A DNA stretch of 64,000 nucleotides. Origin: Paracoccus salipaludis (lineage in GTDB: Bacteria > Pseudomonadota > Alphaproteobacteria > Rhodobacterales > Rhodobacteraceae). The notes below the pieces were generated by a model. The model made no database searches. It saw only the letters and a list, made by a program, of their open reading frames with translations, and was not told the origin of the DNA. The stretch is taken from NCBI RefSeq assembly GCF_002287065.1, contig NZ_NSJZ01000004.1, positions 1-64,000 on the forward strand, in the 5' to 3' direction. How positions within the stretch are numbered: the first letter of the stretch is position 1; each line of letters starts with the position of its first letter. A program made the position numbers and the translations under genes. Positions 1 through 7,960 of this stretch are shown here, piece by piece.

Positions 1-1
1 G

Positions 2-823
2 GGCGCCCGCGAGGCCCGCGCCGTCCGCGAGGCCCGCGCCGACGCCGCGCGGGAGGCCGAGGCGCAGGCCCGCGCACGCATCGCCGAGGACACCGGCGGC
101 GGTCCCGAGGCGCTGGCCGGAACCCTGGGCGACACCGGCGCCCTTCCTTCGGCCGCGCAGCTCGAATCCGGGATCGCGCGGCTGCGCGCCCAGCGCGACG
201 CCCTCGGCCCCGTGAACCTGCGCGCCGAGGAGGACAAGCGCGCGCTGGAGAAGGAGCGCGCCGCGCTTGCCGCCGAAAAGGACGACCTGACCGAGGCCAT
301 CCGCAAGCTGCGGGCCGGGATCGGTAGCCTGAACCGCGAAGGGCGCGAGCGGCTGCTGGCCGCCTTTGACACGGTGAACGCCAGCTTCGGGACGCTCTTC
401 GCCCATCTCTTCGGCGGGGGCGAGGCGCGGCTGGTGCTGGTCGAATCCGACGACCCGCTCGAGGCCGGGGTCGAGATCCTCGCCCAGCCGCCGGGCAAGA
501 AGCTGTCCACGCTGAGCCTGCTGTCCGGGGGCGAGCAGACGCTGACGGCGCTGGCGCTGATCTTTGCCGTCTTCCTGGCGACACCCGCGCCCATCTGCGT
601 GCTGGACGAGGTGGACGCGCCCCTGGACGACGCCAATGTCGCCCGCTTCTGCGACTTGCTGGACGAGATGACGCGCCGCACCGACACGCGCTTCCTGATC
701 ATCACCCACCACGCGGTGACGATGTCGCGCATGGACCGGCTGTTCGGGGTGACGATGGTGGAACAAGGCGTGAGCCAGCTGGTCAGCGTGGACCTCAAGC
801 GCGCCGAGGCGATGGTGGCGTAA
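2..823 (+). CDS. smc: Chromosome segregation protein SMC, C-terminal part (5' end outside window)
   Basis: The reading frame is open from the left edge, so only the last ~273 residues are present. They are the end of the coiled coil (Ala/Arg/Glu-rich), the conserved joint [12 protein letters not shown], and the C-terminal ATPase head. The head shows the ABC-type signature [13 protein letters not shown], the Walker B segment with D-loop ([13 protein letters not shown]) and the switch histidines ([10 protein letters not shown]). Members of the family dimerise, bind ScpA/ScpB and organise replicated DNA; that role is family knowledge. The N-terminal Walker A half must lie upstream of the window. 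A GC-rich hairpin repeat follows the stop codon directly and may end the transcript. Confidence 0.95.
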   Translation, partial: GAREARAVREARADAAREAEAQARARIAEDTGGGPEALAGTLGDTGALPSAAQLESGIARLRAQRDALGPVNLRAEEDKRALEKERAALAAEKDDLTEAIRKLRAGIGSLNREGRERLLAAFDTVNASFGTLFAHLFGGGEARLVLVESDDPLEAGVEILAQPPGKKLSTLSLLSGGEQTLTALALIFAVFLATPAPICVLDEVDAPLDDANVARFCDLLDEMTRRTDTRFLIITHHAVTMSRMDRLFGVTMVEQGVSQLVSVDLKRAEAMVA

Positions 824-829
824 GGGGAA

Positions 830-872
830 GGGGGCTCCGCCCCCGCCTTCGGCTCCCCCGGGATATTTGGGT
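830..872 (+). repeat. Intergenic hairpin repeat, copy A (short form)
   Basis: Two hairpins (GGGGGC-TCC-GCCCCC, then GCC-TTC-GGC) are followed by the box CCCCCGGGATATTTGGG. The same architecture recurs at 10205-10253, 22365-22427 and 42763-42872, and in a related long form at 1421-1532. It lies immediately 3' of smc, as expected for a terminator-like or RNA-processing element, but there is no U-run right after the hairpin. The AAGAAGAA tail of other copies is missing here. Confidence 0.7.
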
Positions 873-949
873 CCGGCCCGAGGGGCGCGGGGTAGCCAAG
901 CGGGTGGGCCGCGGCTAGCGTGGCGCGCGATCACATACCGGAGGAAGCC

Positions 950-1408
950 ATGTCCCATGCCGCCCGCCTGCGCGAGCTGAACATCACCCTGCCCGACGCG
1001 CCGCTTCCGGCCGCGAACTATGTCCCGGTCGTTCAGGCAGGGGACATGCTGTTCGTTTCGGGCCAGATCTCGGCCGGGCCCGAGGGGCTGATCCGGGGCC
1101 GGCTGGGCGAGGACATGGACGTGGCCCAGGGCGCGGCCGCCGCGCGCCATTGCGGCCTGGCGCTGATCGCCCAGGCGCAGGCGGCGCTTGGCTCGCTGGA
1201 CCGCGTGGTTCAGGTCGTCAAGCTGACCGGCTTCGTGAACTCGACCCCCGGCTTCACCGACCAGCCCGAGGTCATCAACGGCTGTTCGGACCTGATGGTC
1301 GAGGTCTTCGGCGAGGCCGGCCGCCATGCCCGCGCCGCCGTCAGCGCCCCCGCCCTGCCGCGCGGCGTCGCGGTCGAGATCGAGGCGATCTTCCAGGTGA
1401 CCGGCTGA
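950..1408 (+). CDS. RidA (YjgF/YER057c/UK114) family protein
   Basis: This 152-residue protein belongs to the RidA superfamily, whose best known members hydrolyse reactive enamine/imine intermediates released by PLP enzymes in the cytosol. The family pattern is visible: an N-terminal region ending in YVPVVQAGDMLFVSGQIS, a central helix, and the C-terminal stretch ARAAVSAPALPRGVAVEIEA, which carries the Arg and Glu positions typical of the trimer-interface cleft. The longer 'LPDAP.PAANYVPVV' N-terminus suggests the YjgH/UK114-like subgroup rather than canonical RidA, so the substrate is uncertain. The ATG at 950 is chosen because GGAGGA ends five bases upstream; a GTG at 920 in the same frame lacks such a site. 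Confidence 0.88.
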   Translation: MSHAARLRELNITLPDAPLPAANYVPVVQAGDMLFVSGQISAGPEGLIRGRLGEDMDVAQGAAAARHCGLALIAQAQAALGSLDRVVQVVKLTGFVNSTPGFTDQPEVINGCSDLMVEVFGEAGRHARAAVSAPALPRGVAVEIEAIFQVTG

Positions 1409-1420
1409 GGGCACCTGCCG

Positions 1421-1532
1421 GTCCTCTTCTTCGCACGAACAGCCCGGGCTGCCGAGCGCTCGGGAAACAGTCCGGTGGGCTGTTTCCGGCGAGGCAGGGG
1501 CCGGGAGGCCCGAGCGGGGCAACGCCCCGGTC
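1421..1532 (-). repeat. Intergenic hairpin repeat, copy B (long form, reversed)
   Basis: Read on the minus strand this segment has a GGGGCGTTGCCCC hairpin, a GGGCCT-CCGGCCC hairpin, a third stem-loop (AAACAG / CTGTTT around CCCACCGGA) and a CGAAGAAGAGG tail. The order and spacing match copy E at 42763-42872 almost base for base, but in the opposite orientation. The GGATATTT box is altered here. It fills the gap between ridA and the next gene. Confidence 0.75.
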
Positions 1533-1560
1533 CAGCGGTTCCACCATCCGGACAACTGTC

Positions 1561-2322
1561 ATGCTGCATCCCGATTTCCTGACCCACCCCCTGGCGCATC
1601 GCGGCCTGCATGGGCCGGGGGTCCCCGAGAACTCGATGGCGGCATTCCGCGCCGCCGTCGCGCAGGGCTACGGGATCGAACTGGACGTCCAGCCCGCGGT
1701 CGACGGCACGCCGCTAGTATTCCACGACTATGGCCTTGGGCGGCTTGCGGGGCGGGACGGCGTGATCTCGGCCCTGTCGCCTGCCGAAGCGGGCGCAACC
1801 CGGCTGTTCGGCACGGATGAAGCGATCCCCACGCTGGAGGCCGTCCTCGACATGGTCGCGGGCCGGGCGCCGGTGCTGGTCGAGATCAAGTATCAGGACG
1901 GCAGTCTCGGGCCGCGCATGGGCGCGCTGCCGGGCCGGGTGGCCCAAGTCGTCGCGGCCTGCCACGCACGGGGCGAGCCGGTCGCCGTGATGTCCTTCAA
2001 CCCCCATGCCGCCGCCGGAGTCCGCGCCGCTGCCCCCGAAGTGCCGGTCGGCCTGACCAGTTGCCGCTTCGACCGCGACGACTGGCCGGGCATTCCCGAA
2101 GCGCGCCGGGCCTCCCTGTCGAGGCTGGAGGATTTTCCGAGGGTCGGCGCGAGCTTCATCTCGCACCATCACCAGGATCTCGTGAACCCGGCGGTCGGAC
2201 GGCTGGCGGCGCAGGGCGTGCCGGTCCTCTGCTGGACGATCCGCTCACCCGCCGAGGAAGCCGCTGCGCGCCGCGTCGCCCGCAACATCACCTTCGAGGG
2301 CTACCGACCTCAGGCCGGCTAG
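1561..2322 (+). CDS. Glycerophosphodiester phosphodiesterase family protein
   Basis: This 253-residue cytosolic-type GDPD (no signal peptide) is expected to hydrolyse glycerophosphodiesters to an alcohol and glycerol-3-phosphate in a metal-dependent TIM-barrel. Visible family residues are H13-R14 (LAHRG), E23-N24 (PENS), E40 and D42 (IELDV) and H55 (VFHD), followed by VEIKYQ near residue 105 and a C-terminal VPVLCWTIRSPAE segment typical of the barrel end. Length fits the bacterial UgpQ group. The ATG at 1561 is used because homology begins with HPLAHRG shortly after it; the ribosome binding site is weak. It stands alone behind a hairpin repeat, so it may be monocistronic. Confidence 0.88.
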   Translation: MLHPDFLTHPLAHRGLHGPGVPENSMAAFRAAVAQGYGIELDVQPAVDGTPLVFHDYGLGRLAGRDGVISALSPAEAGATRLFGTDEAIPTLEAVLDMVAGRAPVLVEIKYQDGSLGPRMGALPGRVAQVVAACHARGEPVAVMSFNPHAAAGVRAAAPEVPVGLTSCRFDRDDWPGIPEARRASLSRLEDFPRVGASFISHHHQDLVNPAVGRLAAQGVPVLCWTIRSPAEEAAARRVARNITFEGYRPQAG

Positions 2323-2331
2323 GGCCGTGCG

Positions 2332-2796
2332 TCAGACCGCCGCCGTGTCCTGCGCCGCCGCCAGCACGGCGTGCAGCGCGACGGGATCGTCGTTGGCGCG
2401 CAGCTTGGTGCGCATGTCGCCGTCCCGCAGGGTGCGGCTGACAAGGGCCAAGGCCTTCAGGTGCTCGACCCCGGGGCTGTCGGGGGCCAGCAGGGCGAAG
2501 ACCAGGTCCACCGGCTGGCGGTCCACCGCGTCGAAATCCATCGGCCGTTCCAGCCGCAGGAACAGGCCCGCCACGCGTTCCAGGCCCGGGATGCGGGCAT
2601 GGGGCAGAGCCACGCCATGGCCCACCCCGGTCGCCCCCAGGCTTTCGCGTTCCTGCAGCGCGTCCAGCGTCGCGGCCGCGTTCAGGCCATAGGCCTGGGC
2701 GGCCATCTCGGCCAGGTCGTGGAAAAGCCGCTTCTTGGAACTGACCTGGGCCTGCGAGCGGACCGCCGCAGGGGAAAGGATGTCGCTGATGCGCAT
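2332..2796 (-). CDS. ptsN: PTS IIA-like nitrogen regulatory protein PtsN (EIIA-Ntr)
   Basis: This 154-residue EIIA-Ntr is the terminal phospho-acceptor of the nitrogen PTS (PtsP-PtsO-PtsN). It signals nitrogen and potassium state by binding partner proteins and does not transport sugar. The phosphorylated histidine is H66 in GHGVALPHAR. The start MRISDILSP at 2796 matches the family N-terminus; a start nine codons upstream would add a non-conserved tail. The gene follows hpf by 85 bases on the same strand, the usual hpf-ptsN order, and is probably the last gene of the lpt-hpf-ptsN transcript. Confidence 0.93.
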   Translation of the reverse strand: MRISDILSPAAVRSQAQVSSKKRLFHDLAEMAAQAYGLNAAATLDALQERESLGATGVGHGVALPHARIPGLERVAGLFLRLERPMDFDAVDRQPVDLVFALLAPDSPGVEHLKALALVSRTLRDGDMRTKLRANDDPVALHAVLAAAQDTAAV

Positions 2797-2881
2797 GTTC
2801 TGCTGTCCTGCCGTCCTTGACACGCGGCGTGAAAACCGGACAGGCCGAAACCTGCCCGGCTATCGTGCTAACGCCGCGGCG

Positions 2882-3463
2882 TCAGCTCAGGTTGCGGGGG
2901 TCGATCCAGCCCACATTGCCGTCCTCGCGGCGGTGAACCACATTGACGCCCCCATGTTTCTCGTTGCGGAACACCAGCATCGGCGCGCCCGCAAGCTCCA
3001 TCTGCATGACCGCGTCGCCCACCGACAGGGTCGGCACCCGGGTCTCCATCTCGGCGACGATGATCGGCTGCAGCCCGGCATCGTCCTGGGCTTCCCACTC
3101 ATCCTCGTCGGCGGCCAGCACATAGCTGGCGGCGGCGGCGTATTCAACCGGCTCGCTGCGCTCCTTGTGGTGGTCCTTCAGGCGGCGCTTGTAGCGGCGC
3201 AACTGCTTGTCCATCTTCTCGCGGCAGTTCTCGAAGGCCGCGTAGATGTTGTCGGGGTCCCGCCCCTTGGCCTGCACCGTCAGCCCGGTGGACAGGTGCA
3301 CCACCGCGTCGCAGATCAGGTTGTGGGCGTCACGCGAAAAGATCACCGTGGAGTCGGTCGGTCGCTGGGCGTATTTCTCGAAGGTCGCGTCCAGTTCGGT
3401 CTCGACATGCGTCGAGAGGGCCTCGCCCACGTCGATCTGCCTTCCACTGATCTGATAGCGCAT
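2882..3463 (-). CDS. hpf: Ribosome hibernation promoting factor, long form
   Basis: This 193-residue protein has the N-terminal S30AE/YfiA fold (MRYQISGRQIDVGEALSTHV onward, residues 1-105) joined by a charged linker to a C-terminal dimerisation domain (residues ~135-193, ending GNVGWIDPRNLS). The two-domain architecture marks the long HPF, which on its own pairs 70S ribosomes into inactive 100S dimers in stationary phase. The ATG at 3463 follows GGAAAGGAAAG; a GTG 12 codons upstream is less likely. A possible promoter lies in the gap to lptB. In many proteobacteria rpoN sits between lptB and hpf, but not here. Confidence 0.95.
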   Translation of the reverse strand: MRYQISGRQIDVGEALSTHVETELDATFEKYAQRPTDSTVIFSRDAHNLICDAVVHLSTGLTVQAKGRDPDNIYAAFENCREKMDKQLRRYKRRLKDHHKERSEPVEYAAAASYVLAADEDEWEAQDDAGLQPIIVAEMETRVPTLSVGDAVMQMELAGAPMLVFRNEKHGGVNVVHRREDGNVGWIDPRNLS

Positions 3464-3556
3464 GATTCTTTCCTTTCCGAAAGCCGCCCTGACCGCCACG
3501 CCCAGCCGGCGCAGGATCGGGCCGGGAAGAGAGCCTGAAGCAGCCCCCTGCCCTTC

Positions 3557-3585
3557 ATTTGGGAACAGCCTGACCCCGGTGTCAA
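3557..3585 (-). promoter_or_regulatory. Possible sigma-70-type promoter for hpf-ptsN
   Basis: On the minus strand a perfect -35 hexamer TTGACA (3585-3580) is followed after 17 bases by CCAAAT (3/6 match to a -10). It sits in the gap between lptB and hpf, about 95 bases before the hpf start. Only the -35 half is convincing. Confidence 0.3.
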
Positions 3586-3596
3586 TCAGGGGAGGC

Positions 3597-4364
3597 TCAG
3601 CCCATGCTGAAGCCTTCGCCCAGGTAGACCTCGCGCACGCGGGGGTCCCGGACGATCTCGGCGGTGGTGCCCGACATCAGCATGCCGCCGTCGTGCAGGA
3701 TATAGGCGCGGTCCACGATCCCCAGGGTTTCGCGCACGTTGTGGTCGGTGATCAGCACCCCGATGCCGCGCGTCTTGAGATCATGGACGAGGCCCCGGAT
3801 CTCGCCCACCGCGATGGGATCGACCCCGGCGAAGGGCTCGTCCAGCAGAAGAAAGGCGGGTTTCGAGGCGAGGCAGCGCGCGATTTCCACCCGCCGCCGC
3901 TCGCCCCCCGACAGGGCCAGTGCGGGCGCGTGGCGCAGGTGGCCGATGGAAAAGTCGCCCAGCAGTTCCTCCAGCCGCTCGCGGCTCTGGTGGCGCTCGC
4001 GCCCGGCGACCTCGAGGACGGCCATGATGTTCTGTTCCACCGTCAGCCCGCGGAAGATCGACATTTCCTGCGGCAGGTAGCCGATGCCCATCTGGGCGCG
4101 GCGGAACATCGGCAGGGCGCTGACGTCCTGCCCGTCGATGACGATGCGCCCCGCGTCGGGCATGACCAGCCCCGCGATGCAGTAGAAGCAGGTGGTCTTG
4201 CCCGAGCCGTTCGGCCCCAGCAGCGCCACGACCTCGCCCCGCGCCAGCCGCAGCGAGACGTCGCGGATAACGGGACGGTTGCGATAGGACTTGCGCAGGC
4301 CCTCGACCACCAGCCCTTCCCGCGCGGCCGCCCGGGGCCGCGCCGCCTCGCCCGCCTCGGCCAT
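3597..4364 (-). CDS. lptB: LPS export ABC transporter ATPase LptB
   Basis: This 255-residue ATPase powers LptB2FG extraction of LPS from the inner membrane. All nucleotide-binding motifs are visible: Walker A GPNGSGKT, Q-loop YLPQEMS, signature LSGGERRRVEIARCL, Walker B FLLLDEPFAGVD and H-loop ITDHNVRETL. It carries about 15 extra Ala/Arg-rich residues at the N-terminus compared with the E. coli protein. Its ATG overlaps the lptA stop by one base (TGATG), so the two are translationally coupled. The FG permease partners are not in this window. Confidence 0.96.
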   Translation of the reverse strand: MAEAGEAARPRAAAREGLVVEGLRKSYRNRPVIRDVSLRLARGEVVALLGPNGSGKTTCFYCIAGLVMPDAGRIVIDGQDVSALPMFRRAQMGIGYLPQEMSIFRGLTVEQNIMAVLEVAGRERHQSRERLEELLGDFSIGHLRHAPALALSGGERRRVEIARCLASKPAFLLLDEPFAGVDPIAVGEIRGLVHDLKTRGIGVLITDHNVRETLGIVDRAYILHDGGMLMSGTTAEIVRDPRVREVYLGEGFSMG

Positions 4365-4849
4365 CAGTTGGCGCCCGGCTGCAGGACGGTGCGGACTCCG
4401 CCCTGGACCGAGGCGGTGCCGTCCTTCAGGCTGACCTCGATCCGGTCCCCCGCCAGCACGCTTTCGCCCCGCGTCACGATGGCATCGCCTGTCAGGACAA
4501 CCGTGCCCTTCTCGACGTCATAGGCGGCCTCGGCGGCCTCGGCCGCGTCGGGGCCGCTGACCAGCGTGACGCCCCCGGTCGCGTTCAGGGACCGGATGCG
4601 GCTTTGCCCGCCTTCGGCATAGACAACGGTGACGCTCTCGGCCGACAGCCGCATCTCGCCCTGCCCGATCAGGACGTTGCCGGTGAAGACCGCCTCGCCC
4701 GTGTCCTGGTTCACCCGCAGCGATTCGGCCGTGACCTCGACCGGCGCCGTCGTGTCGGCCCGGATACCCCCGAAGGCCACGGTGTGGGCCGAGGCGGGCA
4801 GCGCCAGGCCCAGCGCGAGAAGGCCGGGCAGGATCGGAAATCGCGGCAT
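4364..4849 (-). CDS. lptA: LPS transport periplasmic protein LptA
   Basis: This 161-residue protein has a signal peptide (hydrophobic core LLALGLALP, cleavage after ASA at about residue 21) and a single OstA-type beta-jellyroll (VTAESLRVNQDTGEAVFTGNV and later repeats). LptA builds the periplasmic bridge that carries LPS from LptC to LptDE. AGGAG lies seven bases before the ATG. It is 35 bases downstream of lptC and overlaps lptB by one base, the standard lptC-lptA-lptB order. Confidence 0.93.
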   Translation of the reverse strand: MPRFPILPGLLALGLALPASAHTVAFGGIRADTTAPVEVTAESLRVNQDTGEAVFTGNVLIGQGEMRLSAESVTVVYAEGGQSRIRSLNATGGVTLVSGPDAAEAAEAAYDVEKGTVVLTGDAIVTRGESVLAGDRIEVSLKDGTASVQGGVRTVLQPGAN

Positions 4850-4884
4850 GGTCAGGCTCCTCTTCCCTGCGGAAACGGCGGCGC

Positions 4885-5454
4885 TCAGGGGCGGTATAGC
4901 AGCCGCACGCCTCCGTTCAATTCAAGAACCTTCCCCTCGCCCTCGTCCGGCCCCAGGCGCATCGCGCCGGCCTGAAGCTCGCCGAAGGGGGCGGTCACGG
5001 CAACCGTGTCGGGCGCCGAGGCGACGCCGGACCTGATCCCGGCCTGCAGTTCGGGGGCGGTCATCTCCCAGCCCGAGGACAGGGTCATGTGCACGCCGCC
5101 GTCCAGGGTCAGGCCCTCGCCCTCCAGCTGTGCGCCGGGGGCCGTGACCAGCATCAGCAGGCCGTCGCGGAAGCGCCAGTCCAGCGTCACGTCGCGCGCG
5201 GTGCCGCTGTCGCCCTCGCCCGGGACCGCGCGGGCCGCCCGCAGCGTGACCTGCGCGCCGTCCTCGGTGACGGTGGTGAACTCGGGCGTGCCGATGCCGG
5301 GGCTGCGCGACAGCTCCTCGATCGCGCCGCGGGCATAGGGGATCGCGGCCTGCGGGTCGGGCTTGCGCGCCAGCAGGAACAGGACCGACAGCAGCGCCAG
5401 CGCCGCCAGCGGCAGGATCACCCGCAGCAGGCGGACGATGCTCGTGCGCAGCAC
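4885..5454 (-). CDS. lptC: LPS export protein LptC
   Basis: This 189-residue bitopic protein has an N-terminal transmembrane helix (residues ~12-29, LLRVILPLAALALLSVLFLL) and a periplasmic LptC/OstA-like domain. It takes LPS from the LptBFG complex and passes it to LptA. It begins with GTG one base after the kdsD stop (TGA-G-GTG), so it is probably coupled to kdsD. Identification rests on gene order, topology and the DGGVHMTLSSGWEMTAPEL region; sequence conservation in this family is low. Confidence 0.88.
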   Translation of the reverse strand: MLRTSIVRLLRVILPLAALALLSVLFLLARKPDPQAAIPYARGAIEELSRSPGIGTPEFTTVTEDGAQVTLRAARAVPGEGDSGTARDVTLDWRFRDGLLMLVTAPGAQLEGEGLTLDGGVHMTLSSGWEMTAPELQAGIRSGVASAPDTVAVTAPFGELQAGAMRLGPDEGEGKVLELNGGVRLLYRP

Positions 5455-5455
5455 C

Positions 5456-6412
5456 TCACACCATCCCGGCCCGCAGGCAGTCGTGGATATGCAGGATGCC
5501 GCGCGGGCGGTCGCCCTGGACCGCGAAAAGGCTGGTGATCTTGCTGTCCTGCATCTGCGCCAGTGCGGCCTCGGCCAGAGCGTCGGGGGCGATGGTGCGG
5601 GGGCTCCTCGTCATCACCTCGCCTGCCGTGTGGTCCAGCAGCCCCTGCATGTGACGCCGCAGGTCGCCGTCGGTGATGATGCCGACCAGCCTGCCGTCCC
5701 CGTCCGTGACCCCGGTCACGCCGAAGCCCTTGCGGCTGATGGTCAGCAGCGCCTCGGCCATGGGCGCGTCCTGGGCGACCAGCGGCATGTCCTCGTGCAT
5801 CAGGTCGCCCACCCGGGCCAGCCGCGCGCCCAGCTTGCCGCCGGGGTGGAAGGTGCGGAAATGCTCGGGCGTGAAGCGGCGGTGTTCCATCAGCGCGACC
5901 GCCAGCGCGTCGCCCAGCGCCAGCGTCATGGTGGTCGAGGTCGTGGGCACGATTCCCGTCCCGCAGGCTTCCGCCGCCTTCGGCAGCAGCAGCGCCACGT
6001 CCGACTGGCGCAGCAGGGTCGAGCCCTCGCGCCCCGCCACCCCGATCAGCGGAATGGAAAAGCGCCGCGTGTGGGCCACGATATCCGCGATCTCGGGCGT
6101 CTCGCCGCTGTTGGACAGCACCAGCGCCACGTCGCCTTTCGTCACCATGCCAAGGTCGCCGTGGCTGGCTTCGGCCGGATGGACGAACTGCGCGGGCGTC
6201 CCGGTCGAGGCCAGCGTCGCCGCGATCTTGCGCCCTACATGGCCCGACTTGCCCATGCCGGACACGATGACGCGGCCCGTGGCTTCCAGGATCAGCCGCA
6301 CCGCGGCCTCGAAGGGCCCGGCCAGGGGGCCGTCCAGCGCGGCCTCGATCTCGGACAGCCCCTGCGCCTCGCAGCGGATCACGCGGCGGGCGGTTTCGAC
6401 ATATTCGCTCAT
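5456..6412 (-). CDS. kdsD: Arabinose-5-phosphate isomerase KdsD (KpsF/GutQ family)
   Basis: This 318-residue enzyme converts ribulose-5-phosphate to arabinose-5-phosphate, the first committed step to KDO. It has an N-terminal SIS sugar isomerase domain (residues ~35-170, with GMGKSGHVGRKIAATL and LVLSNSGETPEI) followed by a CBS pair (~205-318, LMHEDMPLV and GIITDGDLRRHM). The SIS+CBS architecture and its place directly before lptC favour KdsD over the sugar-alcohol paralogue GutQ. The gene is nine bases downstream of the RNase D-like gene. CMP-KDO synthetase (kdsB) lies 26 kb away in this window. Confidence 0.93.
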   Translation of the reverse strand: MSEYVETARRVIRCEAQGLSEIEAALDGPLAGPFEAAVRLILEATGRVIVSGMGKSGHVGRKIAATLASTGTPAQFVHPAEASHGDLGMVTKGDVALVLSNSGETPEIADIVAHTRRFSIPLIGVAGREGSTLLRQSDVALLLPKAAEACGTGIVPTTSTTMTLALGDALAVALMEHRRFTPEHFRTFHPGGKLGARLARVGDLMHEDMPLVAQDAPMAEALLTISRKGFGVTGVTDGDGRLVGIITDGDLRRHMQGLLDHTAGEVMTRSPRTIAPDALAEAALAQMQDSKITSLFAVQGDRPRGILHIHDCLRAGMV

Positions 6413-6421
6413 CTTCCCGAC

Positions 6422-7036
6422 CTAGTGATGGAAGATGTCGTTGTCATCGCCCCAGCCCATCAGGTCGAGCGTTGCCCTGACCGGCAGGAAGTCGAAGCAG
6501 GCCTGCGCCAGCGCGGTCCGTCCTTCGCGCGCAAGCCGCCTTTCCAGTTCCGCCTTCAGCGCGTGCAGGTGCAGCACGTCGGATGCGGCATATTCCAGCT
6601 GCGCGGGGGTCAGCTCCTCGGCGCCCCAGTCGCTGGTCTGCTGCTGCTTGGAAATGTCCACGCCCACCAGATCGTTCAGCAGGTATTTCAGCCCGTGCCG
6701 GTCGGTGAAGGTCCGCACCATCTTGGACGCGACCTTGGTGCACCACACCGGCCGCGTGACGACGCCGAAGGCGTTTTCCAGCGCCGCGATGTCGAAGCGG
6801 CCGAAGTGGAACAGCTTCAGCGTGCCCTCGTCGGCCAGCATCCGGGTCAGGTTCGGGGCCTCGCGCTGGCCGCGGGCGATCTGCACCAGGTGCGCGTCGC
6901 CGTCGCCCGCGCTCAGCTGCACCAGGCACAGCCGGTCGCGGCGGGGGTCGAGGCCCATCGTCTCGGTGTCGATGGCCACGACCGGCCCCAGGTCCAGCCC
7001 GTCGGGCAGGTCGTGGCGGTGAAGATGGATCGTCAT
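6422..7036 (-). CDS. Ribonuclease D-like 3'-5' exonuclease (short form)
   Basis: This 204-residue protein consists only of the DEDDy exonuclease domain. Exo I is VVAIDTETMGLDP (D and E), Exo II includes LKLFHFGRFDIAAL, and Exo III is YAASDVLHLHAL (Y and D). It lacks the HRDC domains of full-length RNase D (about 375 residues), which is usual for the short alphaproteobacterial paralogue. RNA 3'-end trimming is the likely role, but the substrate is unknown. It is the first gene of the kdsD-lpt block. Confidence 0.9.
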   Translation of the reverse strand: MTIHLHRHDLPDGLDLGPVVAIDTETMGLDPRRDRLCLVQLSAGDGDAHLVQIARGQREAPNLTRMLADEGTLKLFHFGRFDIAALENAFGVVTRPVWCTKVASKMVRTFTDRHGLKYLLNDLVGVDISKQQQTSDWGAEELTPAQLEYAASDVLHLHALKAELERRLAREGRTALAQACFDFLPVRATLDLMGWGDDNDIFHH

Positions 7037-7139
7037 GCGCGGGTCCCCTCGGCTTTGGGGCGGATGTGCCCGCCCCGCAGGATCGCGTCAATGGAAAGGC
7101 GCCGTGCCTTGTGGCGGACACCCGCCCGGCCGGCCGCCT

Positions 7140-7871
7140 TCAGCCGGGACTGCGCACGCCGCCCACCACAGGCGCGTCCGGTTGCGGGCTCAGCCAGCGA
7201 TAGACGATGCCGCCCAGCGCCCCCCCGATCAGCGGCGCCACCCAGAAGAGCCACAGTTGCCCCAGGGCCCAGCCGCCCACGAACAGCGCCGGCCCCGTCG
7301 AGCGCGCCGGATTGACCGAGGTGTTGGTGACGGGGATCGAGATCAGGTGGACCAGCGTCAGCGCCAGCCCGATGGCGATGGGGGCGAAGCCCACCGGCGC
7401 CCGCCCGTGCGTGGCCCCCATGATGATGAACAGGAACAGGGCCGTCAGCACCACCTCGGCCAGAAAGCCCGCGCCCATCGAATAGCCCCCCGGCGAATGC
7501 GCGCCGTAGCCGTTCGCCGCAAAGCCCGAGGCGGCCGCGTCGAAGCCGGGCGCGCCGCTTGCGATCAGGTAAAGCACCAGCGCTCCCAGGATCGCGCCAA
7601 GGACCTGCGCCACGACATAGGGAAGGATCTGCGAGGCCGGAAAGCGTCCGCCCGCCGCAAGGCCCACGGTCACCGCCGGGTTCAGATGGCACCCCGACAC
7701 ATGCCCGATGGCATAGGCCATGGTCAGCACTGTCAGGCCGAAGGCCAGCGACACGCCGAGAAGGCCGATGCCCACCTCGGGAAAGGCTGCGGCCAGCACC
7801 GCCGAGCCGCAGCCTCCGAAGGTCAGCCAGAATGTTCCGATTAATTCCGCCGCGTATTTCTGAGAATTCAT
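7140..7871 (-). CDS. aqpZ: Aquaporin Z
   Basis: This 243-residue six-helix channel has two NPA boxes (GCHLNPAVT and [14 protein letters not shown]). The Arg after the second box and the His in the preceding helix (LTLVHLIS) fit the narrow water-selective filter of AqpZ rather than a glycerol facilitator. An ATG at 7871 is preferred: GAGG lies eight bases upstream, while the ATG three codons earlier is directly preceded by that GAGG. It appears monocistronic. Confidence 0.93.
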   Translation of the reverse strand: MNSQKYAAELIGTFWLTFGGCGSAVLAAAFPEVGIGLLGVSLAFGLTVLTMAYAIGHVSGCHLNPAVTVGLAAGGRFPASQILPYVVAQVLGAILGALVLYLIASGAPGFDAAASGFAANGYGAHSPGGYSMGAGFLAEVVLTALFLFIIMGATHGRAPVGFAPIAIGLALTLVHLISIPVTNTSVNPARSTGPALFVGGWALGQLWLFWVAPLIGGALGGIVYRWLSPQPDAPVVGGVRSPG

Positions 7872-7960
7872 CCTGTGCATCCTCGAAAGAACCGGCCTTT
7901 CGCCGGTGCCTTGAGGGTCTCACACAAGAGTGATCGCACAAAGCGGAATGACGGGGGCGA

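Noticed and set aside
5363..7315. 650-codon plus-strand frame opposite kdsD and the RNase D-like gene
   Set aside because: Low-complexity His/Arg/Gln composition, no motifs, and two well-supported genes on the other strand.
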